NCBI GenBank assembly: GCA_045636165.1
Contig: JAZTWZ010000074.1
Span: 1-18,350 of the forward strand
Direction of reading: 5' to 3'
DNA length: 18,350 nucleotides
DNA from: SIG480 sp045636165
Lineage (GTDB): Bacteria > Bacillota > Clostridia > Oscillospirales > JAAYXM01
A program made the position numbers and the translations under genes. Below the pieces are notes generated by a model. That model ran no database searches, was not told the origin of the DNA, and saw only the letters and a list, made by a program, of their open reading frames with translations. Below, piece after piece: positions 1 to 7,295 of this stretch (the stretch's first letter is position 1; each line of letters starts with the position of its first letter).

Positions 1-759
1 CTCAAGAACGAGACCGCAAACATAAATCGGGTATGTTGACGGTGTGTTATACATTGATTCCTTTTCTGCCATAACCTTATAGTCCATAACAGTCGGAATG
101 TCTGCACGGGCGTTTCCGAGAAGGTCATCGCGTACGATTACGACAGTAAGACCTGCCGGAGCCATATTCTTCTGAGCACCTGCGTAGATAACGCCGTACT
201 TTGAAACATCTATAACCTCGGAGAGAATGCAGGATGACATATCTGCAACGAGCGGAACATTTCCTGTTTCGAGGAAGTAGTTCCAGTGTGTACCGAAGAT
301 TGTGTTGTTAGCGCAGATGTGGACATAGTCAGCATCCGGAGAAAGACTCAGTTCATCCTGAGACGGAATTCTCGAATAGTTCTCGCTCTTGAGGTCACAA
401 GCGACATTGACTTCGCCGTATTTCTTAGCTTCCTTTGCAGCGTTGCCTGAGAACTGACCTGTAACTATGTAATCTGCCTTGCCTGTCTTCATAAGGTTCA
501 TCGGGATCGAAGCAAACTGGAGCGAAGCGCCGCCCTGAAGGAAAAGAACCTTGTAGTTATCGGGAATTCCGAGAAGCTTTCGGAGGGAAGCCTCGACACC
601 CTTTATAATCTCGTCATAAACTTTACTTCTGTGGCTCATCTCCATAACGGACATTCCCGAACCGTTGTAGTTAAGCATCTCATCCCTTGCGCGGCAGAGA
701 ACTGCTTCAGGAAGCATAGACGGGCCTGCTGAGAAGTTGTAAACGCGATTTTCAAACAT
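1..759 (-). CDS. serC: Phosphoserine aminotransferase SerC (partial, 3' end outside window)
   Basis: PLP-dependent class V aminotransferase that converts 3-phosphohydroxypyruvate plus glutamate to O-phosphoserine in cytosolic serine biosynthesis; SerC also acts in PLP synthesis in some bacteria. The visible 253 residues start MFENRVYNFSAGPSMLPEAV, the typical SerC amino terminus (FSAGP). They also contain FLQGGASLQF (residues 73-82, cofactor phosphate region) and GAQKNMAPAG (194-203), whose Lys197 is the expected Schiff-base lysine. The family is about 360 residues, so roughly 105 residues lie beyond the left edge. The ATG at 757-759 is chosen because a GGAGG site lies just upstream (770-774 on the complement) and the family start matches. 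A consensus promoter sits at 810-838. No serA is visible, so operon membership downstream is unknown. Confidence 0.96.
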   Translation of the reverse strand, partial: MFENRVYNFSAGPSMLPEAVLCRARDEMLNYNGSGMSVMEMSHRSKVYDEIIKGVEASLRKLLGIPDNYKVLFLQGGASLQFASIPMNLMKTGKADYIVTGQFSGNAAKEAKKYGEVNVACDLKSENYSRIPSQDELSLSPDADYVHICANNTIFGTHWNYFLETGNVPLVADMSSCILSEVIDVSKYGVIYAGAQKNMAPAGLTVVIVRDDLLGNARADIPTVMDYKVMAEKESMYNTPSTYPIYVCGLVLE

Positions 760-809
760 AAAAAATTACCTCCGGTAAAAAATTTAAACAATACTCTATT
801 TTACATTAT

Positions 810-838
810 ATTATATAACTTAAGAACCTCTATGTCAA
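810..838 (-). promoter_or_regulatory. Sigma-A-type promoter of serC
   Basis: On the minus strand a perfect TTGACA (-35, 833-838) is separated by 17 nt from a perfect TATAAT (-10, 810-815). Transcription would start near 803, giving a leader of about 44 nt to the serC ATG. The leader is too short to hold a known riboswitch class and shows no terminator-like hairpin. Confidence 0.9.
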
Positions 839-920
839 ACAAAAATACAAGAAGCCATAGCTTTATTTTCTGTGGAATAATTTTTTATTGAGATTTTGCG
901 AGGAATTTGATTTTTCTAAA

Positions 921-954
921 CAAAATAAGCATAGTTATTTCAACTATGCTTATT
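921..954 (-). terminator. Intrinsic terminator of the SLH-protein gene
   Basis: A perfect 13-bp inverted repeat (924-936 with 942-954, 5-nt loop) lies about 40 nt beyond the stop of the SLH gene. Read on the minus strand it is followed by a T-rich tract (TTTTGTTT). The stem is AT-rich but long. The tail on the plus strand is weaker, so the direction is assigned to the minus strand. The stretch 839-920 between this terminator and the serC promoter is AT-rich and shows no gene. Confidence 0.85.
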
Positions 955-995
955 ACAAATGAATTGAATGACGAAGTTCACTCAACCTGATTTCT

Positions 996-1643
996 TTATT
1001 TTTCAAGTTCCATTCTAATGGTTTTCAGAGGTCTGCCATACAATCCGTTCATCAATACATACGGATTTCCCGAAGCAGACCCTGTTCCGAATCCGACTGC
1101 TTCCGTTATTGGAATGTCGAGCGCTCTTGATATGAGCTGTGCAATGAATCCGCGAGATGCTGTTGTATCCTGATTTCCGACCTCATTCAAAGTTATCAAT
1201 CCGCTGTCGAGCGCAGCATCTACATATCCCTTTGGGTATTCAAGCGGCTTGGAATTCAACTTGTTATGTCCAAGCATGCAAATTACCATTTTGATTGCCT
1301 GATATTTGGTAACGCTGTTCTCAGGACGGAATGTACCATCAGGAAAACCGTTGATTATACCCTCAAAAACTGAATACTCGATAAAATCCTTTGCCCAGTG
1401 TTCCTGTGATACATCAGGAAATAAAACTCCGGAACCGTCAAAATCTACCTTTTCAAGCGCCGTCATAACCATTTTTACAATTTGCGCACGCGTAACATCC
1501 TCTTCCAAACGGAATGTACCGTCAGGGAAGCCGCTCATGATACCGTATTTCGCCAAATCACGGGCGGCATCATCTGCCGTTTGCGCATAACAAGTTGACG
1601 CTAAAATTACAAACGAAAGTACAATGCAAAGTATTTTTTTCAT
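996..1643 (-). CDS. Small secreted SLH-domain protein
   Basis: A 215-residue exported protein consisting almost only of S-layer homology (SLH) repeats. Residues 1-20 are a signal peptide: K2-K3, then a hydrophobic core, with likely cleavage after Cys-Tyr-Ala20. The first repeat, about residues 25-64, lacks the usual FxDVxxHWA opening but has SGFPDGTFR and VTRAQIVKMV. The second, about 75-124, is complete (FPDVSQEHWAKDFIEY, NGFPDGTFRPE). A third, about 137-176, is degenerate. A tail of about 40 residues has no recognisable domain. SLH triplets normally anchor larger enzymes or S-layer proteins to pyruvylated secondary cell wall polymer. Here there is no cargo domain, so the function is unknown. 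The ATG is supported by an AGGAAAGG site at 1653-1660. It is a single-gene unit with its own promoter and terminator. Confidence 0.9.
   Translation of the reverse strand: MKKILCIVLSFVILASTCYAQTADDAARDLAKYGIMSGFPDGTFRLEEDVTRAQIVKMVMTALEKVDFDGSGVLFPDVSQEHWAKDFIEYSVFEGIINGFPDGTFRPENSVTKYQAIKMVICMLGHNKLNSKPLEYPKGYVDAALDSGLITLNEVGNQDTTASRGFIAQLISRALDIPITEAVGFGTGSASGNPYVLMNGLYGRPLKTIRMELEK
1327..1533 (-). repeat. Direct nucleotide repeat from duplicated SLH units
   Basis: A 24-nt segment encoding GFPDGTFR occurs at 1327-1350 and again at 1510-1533 with only three mismatches (both begin cggaatgtacc on the plus strand). This reflects duplication of the SLH repeat. The similarity at DNA level is enough to allow recombination between units in principle. 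Confidence 0.7.
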
Positions 1644-1686
1644 GTGAAATCGCCTTTCCTTTAATAATTACACTGTTTTACACTTA

Positions 1687-1714
1687 ATTATATCAGCTTT
1701 TACATAAAAGTCAA
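1687..1714 (-). promoter_or_regulatory. Promoter of the SLH-protein gene (extended -10)
   Basis: The minus strand carries TTGACT (1709-1714), a 16-nt spacer and TATAAT (1687-1692). TGA stands immediately before the -10, giving an extended -10 (TGATATAAT). The start point would be about 1680, with a leader of about 37 nt. Confidence 0.8.
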
Positions 1715-1776
1715 TGTATTCATTTTTCGGATATAATTTGTCAGTTGTCGGCAAAAAGCCGAGCTGTGGAAAAAAC

Positions 1777-1806
1777 GAAAAAGAGCAGCTTTTGCTGCTC
1801 TTTTTC
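1777..1806 (-). terminator. Strong intrinsic terminator after the lepA-tadA operon
   Basis: A perfect 13-bp stem (1777-1789 with 1794-1806) is capped by a 4-nt loop. On the minus strand the stem ends in TTTTTC and is followed by GTTTTTT, a good U-tract. It lies about 100 nt after the tadA stop and before the SLH-gene promoter, so it insulates the two units. The plus strand also has a T-run within the stem, but no gene enters from that side. Confidence 0.88.
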
Positions 1807-1863
1807 TTGCAATAAAAGGATTGGGGGGGAGGAGTAACAGAGAAAAGAATTATTTTCAAATTT

Positions 1864-1890
1864 ATGTAAAAGCCTTTCGGCTATTTACAT
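1864..1890 (-). other. Hairpin with GAAA tetraloop in the tadA 3' region
   Basis: Eleven paired positions with one bulged base (1864-1874 with 1879-1890). On the minus strand the stem closes as AGCC-GAAA-GGCT, a stable GNRA-type tetraloop. It begins about 16 nt after the tadA stop and has no strong U-tract, so it is better read as a 3'-end stabilising hairpin or weak first terminator than as the main terminator. Confidence 0.5.
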
Positions 1891-1905
1891 TCTATATTCT
1901 ACTCC

Positions 1906-2439
1906 TCATTTATTAACAAATATACCTTGGTTTGTTACAAAAAGATTAATTGTCGCCGTTTTTTCAATTTTACGAAGTTTATTTCTCTCGCGAAGCGATA
2001 AAAAGAACCTTGAGAGAATTCCTGCACATTCTTCTTCGAGCACGCCACCCAAAAGCTCTGGCTTGTGGTTATACGGAAGCTCGAACAGGTTAACGACCGA
2101 GCCACAGCTTCCCGCTTTCTTATCGTATGCACCGAAAACCACGCGGTCGATTCTCGAATTTATACACGCTCCTGCACACATCGGGCACGGCTCGAGCGTT
2201 ACATAAAGCTCTGCACCGCAAAGGCGCCAGCCGCGAACTTTTTCCCTTGCCTCTGCTATCGCACGAAGCTCGGCGTGAGCAAGCGGATCTCCCTCGCGCT
2301 CGCGAAGGTTATACCCACGACCTATAATCTCGCCGTCAAGCACGATAACACATCCGACAGGCGCTTCTCCAAGCTCTGCGGCGTATTCCGCAAGCTTCAG
2401 CGCCTCTCTCATATAAAGCTCGTCTTTCGAGATTTCCAT
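1906..2439 (-). CDS. tadA: tRNA-specific adenosine deaminase TadA
   Basis: Zinc enzyme that deaminates A34 to inosine in the anticodon wobble position of tRNA-Arg(ACG), allowing reading of CGU/CGC/CGA codons. The 177-residue product has the cytidine/deoxycytidylate deaminase fold with His55-Ala56-Glu57 (zinc ligand and proton shuttle) and Pro84-Cys85-Pro-Met-Cys88 (the other zinc ligands). The GAPVGCVIV-like strand at 24-33 (GEAPVGCVIV) also fits TadA. It is somewhat longer than typical TadA (about 150-165), with a polar carboxy-terminal extension after about residue 150. It is the last gene of the lepA operon, starting 3 nt after the UPF0210 stop, and its AGAGGA site lies in the end of that gene. 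A guanine or cytosine deaminase of the same fold is possible but less likely given the motif context. Confidence 0.94.
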   Translation of the reverse strand: MEISKDELYMREALKLAEYAAELGEAPVGCVIVLDGEIIGRGYNLREREGDPLAHAELRAIAEAREKVRGWRLCGAELYVTLEPCPMCAGACINSRIDRVVFGAYDKKAGSCGSVVNLFELPYNHKPELLGGVLEEECAGILSRFFLSLRERNKLRKIEKTATINLFVTNQGIFVNK

Positions 2440-2442
2440 ACT

Positions 2443-3801
2443 TTAGTTCCTCTGGCTGTGAATCGGCGCAGGGATTCTGCCGCCGCGTGAAATGAACTTC
2501 GCCGGTGAGCAGGTGCTTATATTCATAACGGGAGCTTCGCCGAGAAGTCCGCCATAGTTTACGAAATCGCCGACTTTCTTTCCGTATGCCGGGATGACGC
2601 GGACTGCAGTTGTCTTGTTGTTTACAACGCCGATTGAGATTTCGTCTGCAATTATCGCAGAAATCACCTCAGGCGGTGTGTCGCCCGGAATTGCTATCAT
2701 ATCAAGACCTACCGAACATACTGCCGTCATAGCTTCAAGCTTATCAAAGGAGAGAAGGCCGCGTGTAGCTGCCTCAATCATTCCGGCATCTTCCGATACG
2801 GGGATGAACGCACCCGAAAGACCGCCGACATGGGGAGACGCCATAACGCCACCCTTCTTGACTGCATCGTTAAGAAGCGCAAGTGCCGCAGTCGTACCGT
2901 GAGAGCCGACGGATGAGAGGCCCATTTCTTCGAGAATATGAGCTACCGAGTCACCTATTGCAGGAGTCGGCGCGAGAGATAAGTCAACTATTCCGAACGG
3001 AATGTCAAGACGCTCTGCCGCAGTTTTTGCAACAAGCTGACCTGCGCGAGTAATCTTGAACGCCGTTCTCTTTACTACCTCTGCAAGCTCCGTGAGGTTT
3101 ACATCTCCTGCACGCTTTATCGCCTTATGGACAACGCCGGGACCCGAAACGCCGACATTTATAACGGCTTCGCCTTCACCGACACCGTGGAAAGCTCCTG
3201 CCATAAACGGGTTATCCTCTGTCGCGTTTGCAAAAGCAACGAACTTTGCACAGCCGATTGACTCGCGCTCACGGGTAAGATATGCCGCACGGCAGACAAG
3301 CTCACCGAGAGTTTTTACCGCGTCCATATTTATTCCTGCACGGGTTGTCGCTACATTTACGAACGAGCATACGCGCTCGGTTTTTGCAAGAGCTTCGGGG
3401 AGAGTTGCGATAAGCCGCGCGTCTCCCTTTGTCATTCCCTTATGGACAAGTGCACCGTAACCGCCGATAAAGTTTATTCCGAGAGTCTCCGCCGCACGGT
3501 CAAGAGCCTCGGCAAGCGGCGTTACATCTTCCGCATCTACAGCATCAGCAAGAATCGAAACGGGAGTTACGGAAACTCGCTTATTAACAATCGGAATGCC
3601 GAATTCACACGAAATCTGCTCTGCCGTCTTTACGAGGTTTTCCGCAGTTTTCGTGACCTTGTCATATACTTTCTCGGAGGTAGCATTGATATCACTTCCT
3701 GCGCAGTCGCGAAGGGAGATTCCCATCGTTACTGTGCGTATATCCAGATGCTCCTCTTCTATCATTTTTATCGTTTCAAGAATATCAAATGAGTTAATCA
3801 T
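2443..3801 (-). CDS. UPF0210 / DUF711 family protein
   Basis: A 452-residue cytosolic protein of the UPF0210 (DUF711, 'PFL family') group, whose members are usually about 445-455 residues. Structural-genomics work placed the family in the pyruvate formate-lyase-like fold, but no reaction is established to my knowledge. Recognisable family stretches are TVTMGISLRDCAG near residue 24, VSVTPVSILADA near 96, NFIGGYGALVHKG near 134 and HVGGLSGAFIPVSEDAG near 325. No glycyl-radical motif (RVxGY) is visible, so PFL-type chemistry should not be assumed. It follows the ACT-domain gene by 15 nt. These two families are commonly neighbours in Gram-positive genomes, which suggests the ACT protein senses a ligand and controls or partners this one. 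That link is inference. Confidence 0.9.
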   Translation of the reverse strand: MINSFDILETIKMIEEEHLDIRTVTMGISLRDCAGSDINATSEKVYDKVTKTAENLVKTAEQISCEFGIPIVNKRVSVTPVSILADAVDAEDVTPLAEALDRAAETLGINFIGGYGALVHKGMTKGDARLIATLPEALAKTERVCSFVNVATTRAGINMDAVKTLGELVCRAAYLTRERESIGCAKFVAFANATEDNPFMAGAFHGVGEGEAVINVGVSGPGVVHKAIKRAGDVNLTELAEVVKRTAFKITRAGQLVAKTAAERLDIPFGIVDLSLAPTPAIGDSVAHILEEMGLSSVGSHGTTAALALLNDAVKKGGVMASPHVGGLSGAFIPVSEDAGMIEAATRGLLSFDKLEAMTAVCSVGLDMIAIPGDTPPEVISAIIADEISIGVVNNKTTAVRVIPAYGKKVGDFVNYGGLLGEAPVMNISTCSPAKFISRGGRIPAPIHSQRN

Positions 3802-3816
3802 TGGTCATTATTCCCC

Positions 3817-4086
3817 TTATATTCTGTGCATTGTGTTGAAGATGTCCTCGTGCATCGCAAGAATCTTAAGCCCCATCTTGTCTCCGAGAGAGACAAGCTC
3901 TTCCGATAGGTTTGAGAACGGAGTTGTGCTTCCCGAGATATCAACAAGCATTACCATAACGAACATATCAGACAAAACGCTCTGATTTATGTCGAGAATG
4001 TTTATCTTCTTCTCGCTGAGAACATTCGATACAGCCGCGATGATACCGGTTGTATCCTTACCTATAACCGTAATTACTGCGCGCAT
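3817..4086 (-). CDS. ACT-domain protein (UPF0237)
   Basis: An 89-residue protein that is essentially one ACT domain of the UPF0237/GcvR-like type. The opening RAVITVIGKDTTGIIAAVSN (residues 2-21) and the stretch NILDINQSVL (29-38) are characteristic, followed by a strand FVMVMLVDIS and a helix to the end. ACT domains usually bind amino acids or similar small ligands at dimer interfaces. There is no DNA-binding domain, so any regulation would be by protein contact. The ATG is preceded by a GGAAGG site about 10 nt upstream. It sits between hemW (21-nt gap) and the UPF0210 gene (15-nt gap) and is co-oriented with both, so they are very likely cotranscribed. Confidence 0.92.
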   Translation of the reverse strand: MRAVITVIGKDTTGIIAAVSNVLSEKKINILDINQSVLSDMFVMVMLVDISGSTTPFSNLSEELVSLGDKMGLKILAMHEDIFNTMHRI

Positions 4087-4107
4087 AATTTATACTTCCT
4101 TCCGTTT

Positions 4108-5292
4108 TTATTGTTTTCTTGTATAACCGTTTGCAGGGCGGACGAGGTGGCGCGAATTTTCAAGCGCATCTAAAACCTCTCCGATTATACGATTTGAAAC
4201 AAGAAAGCCTTCGGGCGTAAGACGCCAGGCGTTTCCGTCAAAATCGGTGTGCCCTGTTTTGTAGTATTTTAAAAGAACCTTTTCAATCTCATCAAAGAAT
4301 GTAAGGTATTTCTTCTCTAAAACATTTGCCGAAATTCCGCGTGTTGTACGAAGCCCGAGCATCAGATACTCGCCACATCTTTCAGCAGTATTTATCGTTT
4401 CTATTCTGTCAATTATCTCCTCTTCGTTGCGAAGAGCTTCGATATATCCAAAGCGATCTCTTATGTATGAAAACCGCTTCTTGCCGACGAGCGAATGTGC
4501 CGACGGACCAAAGCCCCAGTAGTCCTCGAGCGTCCAGTATTTCATATTGTGACGAGACTCTTTTCCGTCCTTTGCAAAGTTTGATATCTCATACTGTGCA
4601 TACCCCTCCTCCGCAAGGCGCTCAACCGCCGCGAGATACATATCCGCGACCTCGTCATCAGACGGGAGGCAAAGCGTTTCGGGGCGTTCTGCAAGGGGTG
4701 TACCCTCCTCAAGCTTTAAGCTGTAGCAGGAGATGTGCATTGGTGAAAGCTCAATCGCCTTATTAAGAGAGTCGATAAAGCTCGAAATATTCTGCGACGG
4801 AAGCCCGTACATAAGATCGAGCGAAATGTTGTTGAGTTTTGCACGGCGCGCCATATCGACAGCCTCACGCACCTGGTCAAAGGTATGTGTTCTTCCGAGA
4901 ACGCGAAGTTCCGCGCTGTTTGCACTCTGCATACCGAACGAAATTCTGTTAAATCCTGCCCTTGCCATTTTCTTAAGCATCGGGAAGGTTACCGTATTCG
5001 GGTTCGCCTCACAGGTTATTTCGCAGTCAGTTGAAACCTTGAAGCTTTTTTCGACGGCGTGCAGAATCTTTATGAGGTTTTTCTCTCCGATTGCCGTCGG
5101 AGTTCCGCCGCCAAAGTAGATGCTGTCAACAACATAATCAGATACGCGCATCTGCGCCTCGCTGATATGCTTTATGAGAGCGGCGGTGTACTCGTTATAC
5201 TCGCTCTTCGTTCCGCATTGTGAGTAAAAGTCGCAGTATGCACACTTCGACAGACAAAACGGAATGTGTATATATATTCCAAGCGGGGTCAT
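4108..5292 (-). CDS. hemW: Radical SAM protein HemW (heme chaperone / HemN-like)
   Basis: A 394-residue radical S-adenosylmethionine protein. The cluster motif is Cys13-x3-Cys17-x2-Cys20 (PFCLSKCAYCDF), and GGGTPT (61-66) marks the SAM-binding region. The HNMKYW motif at 248-253 is the HemW signature that separates heme chaperones from true coproporphyrinogen dehydrogenase HemN. HemW is thought to insert heme into target proteins. The start is placed at the ATG at 5290-5292, because AGGTGAG at 5296-5302 immediately precedes it and the protein then begins MTPLGIYIHIPF as in the family. In-frame starts at 5310 (ATG) and 5313 (TTG) lie inside lepA without a good site. It begins 10 nt after the lepA stop, the frequent Gram-positive lepA-hemW order. 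Confidence 0.92.
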   Translation of the reverse strand: MTPLGIYIHIPFCLSKCAYCDFYSQCGTKSEYNEYTAALIKHISEAQMRVSDYVVDSIYFGGGTPTAIGEKNLIKILHAVEKSFKVSTDCEITCEANPNTVTFPMLKKMARAGFNRISFGMQSANSAELRVLGRTHTFDQVREAVDMARRAKLNNISLDLMYGLPSQNISSFIDSLNKAIELSPMHISCYSLKLEEGTPLAERPETLCLPSDDEVADMYLAAVERLAEEGYAQYEISNFAKDGKESRHNMKYWTLEDYWGFGPSAHSLVGKKRFSYIRDRFGYIEALRNEEEIIDRIETINTAERCGEYLMLGLRTTRGISANVLEKKYLTFFDEIEKVLLKYYKTGHTDFDGNAWRLTPEGFLVSNRIIGEVLDALENSRHLVRPANGYTRKQ

Positions 5293-5295
5293 TTT

Positions 5296-5302
5296 CTCAC
5301 CT
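5296..5302 (-). promoter_or_regulatory. Ribosome binding site that decides the hemW start
   Basis: AGGTGAG on the minus strand directly follows the lepA TAA and precedes the ATG at 5290-5292. The two upstream in-frame start codons have no comparable site, so the shorter hemW form is preferred. Confidence 0.75.
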
Positions 5303-7108
5303 TTATTCATCAAGCTTCAAAACTGCCATAAACGCATCCTGTGGCACCTCTACTGAGCCAAGGTTACGCATTCGCTTCTTTCCTTCCTTCTGCTTCTCAA
5401 GGAGCTTCTTCTTTCGCGTGATGTCACCGCCGTAGCACTTTGCAAGAACATCCTTGCGGAGTGCTTTAACGGTTTCGCGAGCGATAATCTTGCTTCCGAT
5501 AGTTGCCTGAATCGGAATCTCAAAGAGCTGGCGCGGAATATGCTCCTTAAGCTTTTCAGCAAGGCGACGCGCTCTTGCATAAGCCTTTTCGGCGTGAACA
5601 ATGAACGAAAGCGCATCGACAGGGTCGCCGTTTAAGAGAATATCAAGCTTTACAAGCTCTGACTTGCGATAACCTAAAAGCTCATAGTCAAGCGACGCGT
5701 ATCCGCGCGTTCTTGACTTTATCGCATCGAAAAAGTCATATATGATTTCGTTGAGCGGAAGGTTATAGTGAATCTCAACACGGGTTGCATCGAGATATTT
5801 CGTATCCTTATATTCGCCGCGGCGCTCCTGACACAGCTCCATAATATTTCCGATATACTCCGTCGGCGCGATGATGTTTGCCGCAACAAACGGCTCCTCT
5901 GCCCACTCTATCTCCGAGGGGTTCGGGTAGTTGAGAGGGTTCGTTATCATAAGCTCCTCGCCGTCAGTCTTCTTGACCTTATAGATAACGCTCGGTGCGG
6001 TTGTGATAAGGTCGAGGTTGTACTCGCGCTCGAGTCTTTCCTGAATGACTTCCATGTGGAGAAGGCCGAGGAAGCCGCAACGGAAACCAAAGCCGAGCGC
6101 AGCAGAAGATTCAGGCTCGTAAGTGAGTGAGGCGTCATTAAGCTTTAACTTATCAAGCGCATCGCGAAGGTCGGGGTATTTTGCGCCATCTGCCGGATAT
6201 ACACCCGAAAAGACCATCGGGCGGACTGTACGGTATCCCGGAAGCGGCTCGTCTGCAGGGTTTTCAAACGAGGTTACGGTATCGCCGACCTGCGTATCCT
6301 TAACGCTCTTTATGCTTGCCGTGAAAAAGCCTACCTCTCCGGCAGTAAGACCCTTTGTCTGTTTCTCACCGCGAGGAAGCATATATCCCGTTTCAACTAC
6401 ATCAAACTCGGCACCGCTTGCCATGAGCTTGATTTTCATTCCGGGCTTTATCTCACCCTCCATAACTCTTATATAAACGACGACTCCGCGGTAGGAATCG
6501 TATCTGCTGTCAAAGATTATCGCGCGAAGAGGTGCGTCGTCCTCACCCTTCGGTGCCGGGATGTTCTCTACTGCATATTCAAGAACTGACTCGATATTTA
6601 TTCCCATTTTTGCAGAAATGGCAGGTGCGTCTTCTGCAGGGATGCCGATAATATCCTCAACCTCGCCCTTTACCCTCTCAGGGTCAGCACTCGGAAGGTC
6701 GATTTTATTTATAACAGGAAGAACCTCAAGGTTATGTTCAATCGCAAGATAGGTGTTCGCAAGAGTCTGCGCCTCTATTCCCTGCGATGCGTCAACGACG
6801 AGCAGTGCTCCCTCGCACGCTGCAAGCGAACGGGAAACCTCATAGTTGAAGTCAACATGTCCCGGGGTGTCGATGAGGTTAAGGACATACTCCTCCCCCG
6901 ATTCTGCGATATAATCAAGCCTTACCGCGCGCGCCTTGATGGTAATTCCGCGCTCGCGCTCAAGCTCCATATCGTCAAGAAGCTGGTTCTCCATCTCGCG
7001 CTCGGTAACAGCCTTGCACTTCTCTAAAAGTCTGTCAGCAAGGGTGCTCTTACCGTGGTCGATATGAGCTATTATACAAAAGTTTCTGATGTTTTCTTTC
7101 TTTGCCAC
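5303..7108 (-). CDS. lepA: Elongation factor 4 (LepA) GTPase
   Basis: Ribosome-associated translational GTPase related to EF-G; it is implicated in back-translocation and in 30S maturation or initiation. At 601 residues it is full length for the family. Visible G motifs are AHIDHGKST (14-22, P-loop), the switch I region RGITIKA (53-59), DTPGH (80-84), NKID (134-137) and SAK (165-167). The carboxy-terminal part has the LepA-specific end rich in basic residues (RKKKLLEKQKEGKKRMR near 568-584) and finishes in AVLKLDE. The start is a GTG at 7106-7108, supported by GGGAGAAG at 7115-7122 and the family beginning AKKENIRNF. It is the first gene of a five-gene operon and is divergent from comM. Confidence 0.97.
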   Translation of the reverse strand: MAKKENIRNFCIIAHIDHGKSTLADRLLEKCKAVTEREMENQLLDDMELERERGITIKARAVRLDYIAESGEEYVLNLIDTPGHVDFNYEVSRSLAACEGALLVVDASQGIEAQTLANTYLAIEHNLEVLPVINKIDLPSADPERVKGEVEDIIGIPAEDAPAISAKMGINIESVLEYAVENIPAPKGEDDAPLRAIIFDSRYDSYRGVVVYIRVMEGEIKPGMKIKLMASGAEFDVVETGYMLPRGEKQTKGLTAGEVGFFTASIKSVKDTQVGDTVTSFENPADEPLPGYRTVRPMVFSGVYPADGAKYPDLRDALDKLKLNDASLTYEPESSAALGFGFRCGFLGLLHMEVIQERLEREYNLDLITTAPSVIYKVKKTDGEELMITNPLNYPNPSEIEWAEEPFVAANIIAPTEYIGNIMELCQERRGEYKDTKYLDATRVEIHYNLPLNEIIYDFFDAIKSRTRGYASLDYELLGYRKSELVKLDILLNGDPVDALSFIVHAEKAYARARRLAEKLKEHIPRQLFEIPIQATIGSKIIARETVKALRKDVLAKCYGGDITRKKKLLEKQKEGKKRMRNLGSVEVPQDAFMAVLKLDE

Positions 7109-7143
7109 GATATACTTCTCCCATTGTATAGTTTATACTGTAT

Positions 7144-7173
7144 ATTATAGCACAGGGGCAGGTGTTTTTACAA
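7144..7173 (-). promoter_or_regulatory. Promoter of the lepA operon (extended -10)
   Basis: On the minus strand TATAAT at 7144-7149 is preceded by TGC, giving an extended -10. A weak -35 (TTGTAA, 7168-7173) stands 18 nt upstream. The leader to the lepA GTG would be about 30 nt. Its -35 is only about 13 bp from the comM -35, so the two promoters are back to back. Confidence 0.75.
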
Positions 7174-7186
7174 TCTTTTCTTCCAC

Positions 7187-7215
7187 TTGAAAGGGTTTTT
7201 TCCTTATGGTATAAT
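7187..7215 (+). promoter_or_regulatory. Promoter of comM/yifB (extended -10)
   Basis: TTGAAA (7187-7192), a 17-nt spacer and TATAAT (7210-7215) with TGG just before the -10. Transcription would begin near 7222, giving a leader of about 74 nt. Confidence 0.85.
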
Positions 7216-7226
7216 AGCCTCAGGGC

Positions 7227-7243
7227 AAACGCAATCTGCGTTT
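7227..7243 (+). other. Leader hairpin of comM
   Basis: A perfect 7-bp stem (7227-7233 with 7237-7243) has a 3-nt loop close to the predicted comM transcript start. No long T-run follows, so it is not a clear terminator. It may protect the 5' end. A second TGATATAAT (7251-7259), an extended -10 without a good -35, lies just downstream and could be a minor start. Confidence 0.4.
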
Positions 7244-7281
7244 TGGCTTGTGATATAATAATTCTGTAATTTTAAACTGAC

Positions 7282-7291
7282 AGGCGGTGGG
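7282..7291 (+). promoter_or_regulatory. Ribosome binding site that decides the comM start
   Basis: AGGCGGTGGG precedes the TTG at 7296 at a plausible distance. The alternative GTG at 7287 lies inside this purine-rich site, so it is unlikely to be the start. Confidence 0.6.
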
Positions 7292-7295
7292 TCTT

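Noticed and set aside
760..995. Possible riboswitch or T-box upstream of serC
   Set aside because: The promoter is only about 44 nt upstream of the start site region, leaving no room for a structured leader. The only strong hairpin belongs to the SLH gene terminator.
1668..1859. 63-codon minus-strand open frame between the SLH gene and tadA
   Set aside because: It runs through the strong terminator stem at 1777-1806 and through the SLH-gene promoter, has low-complexity composition, and resembles no family. Treated as chance.
2443..3801. Pyruvate formate-lyase activity for the 'PFL family' protein
   Set aside because: The name reflects fold similarity. No glycyl-radical motif or Cys-Cys active site typical of PFL is visible, and no activase gene is adjacent; HemW is a different radical SAM family.
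5293..5313. Longer hemW form starting at TTG 5313 or ATG 5310
   Set aside because: These starts lie within lepA without a good ribosome binding site, and the family begins near the ATG at 5290-5292, which has AGGTGAG just upstream.
7287..7295. comM start at GTG 7287
   Set aside because: The GTG lies inside the purine-rich ribosome binding site. The TTG at 7296 gives the usual YifB amino terminus.
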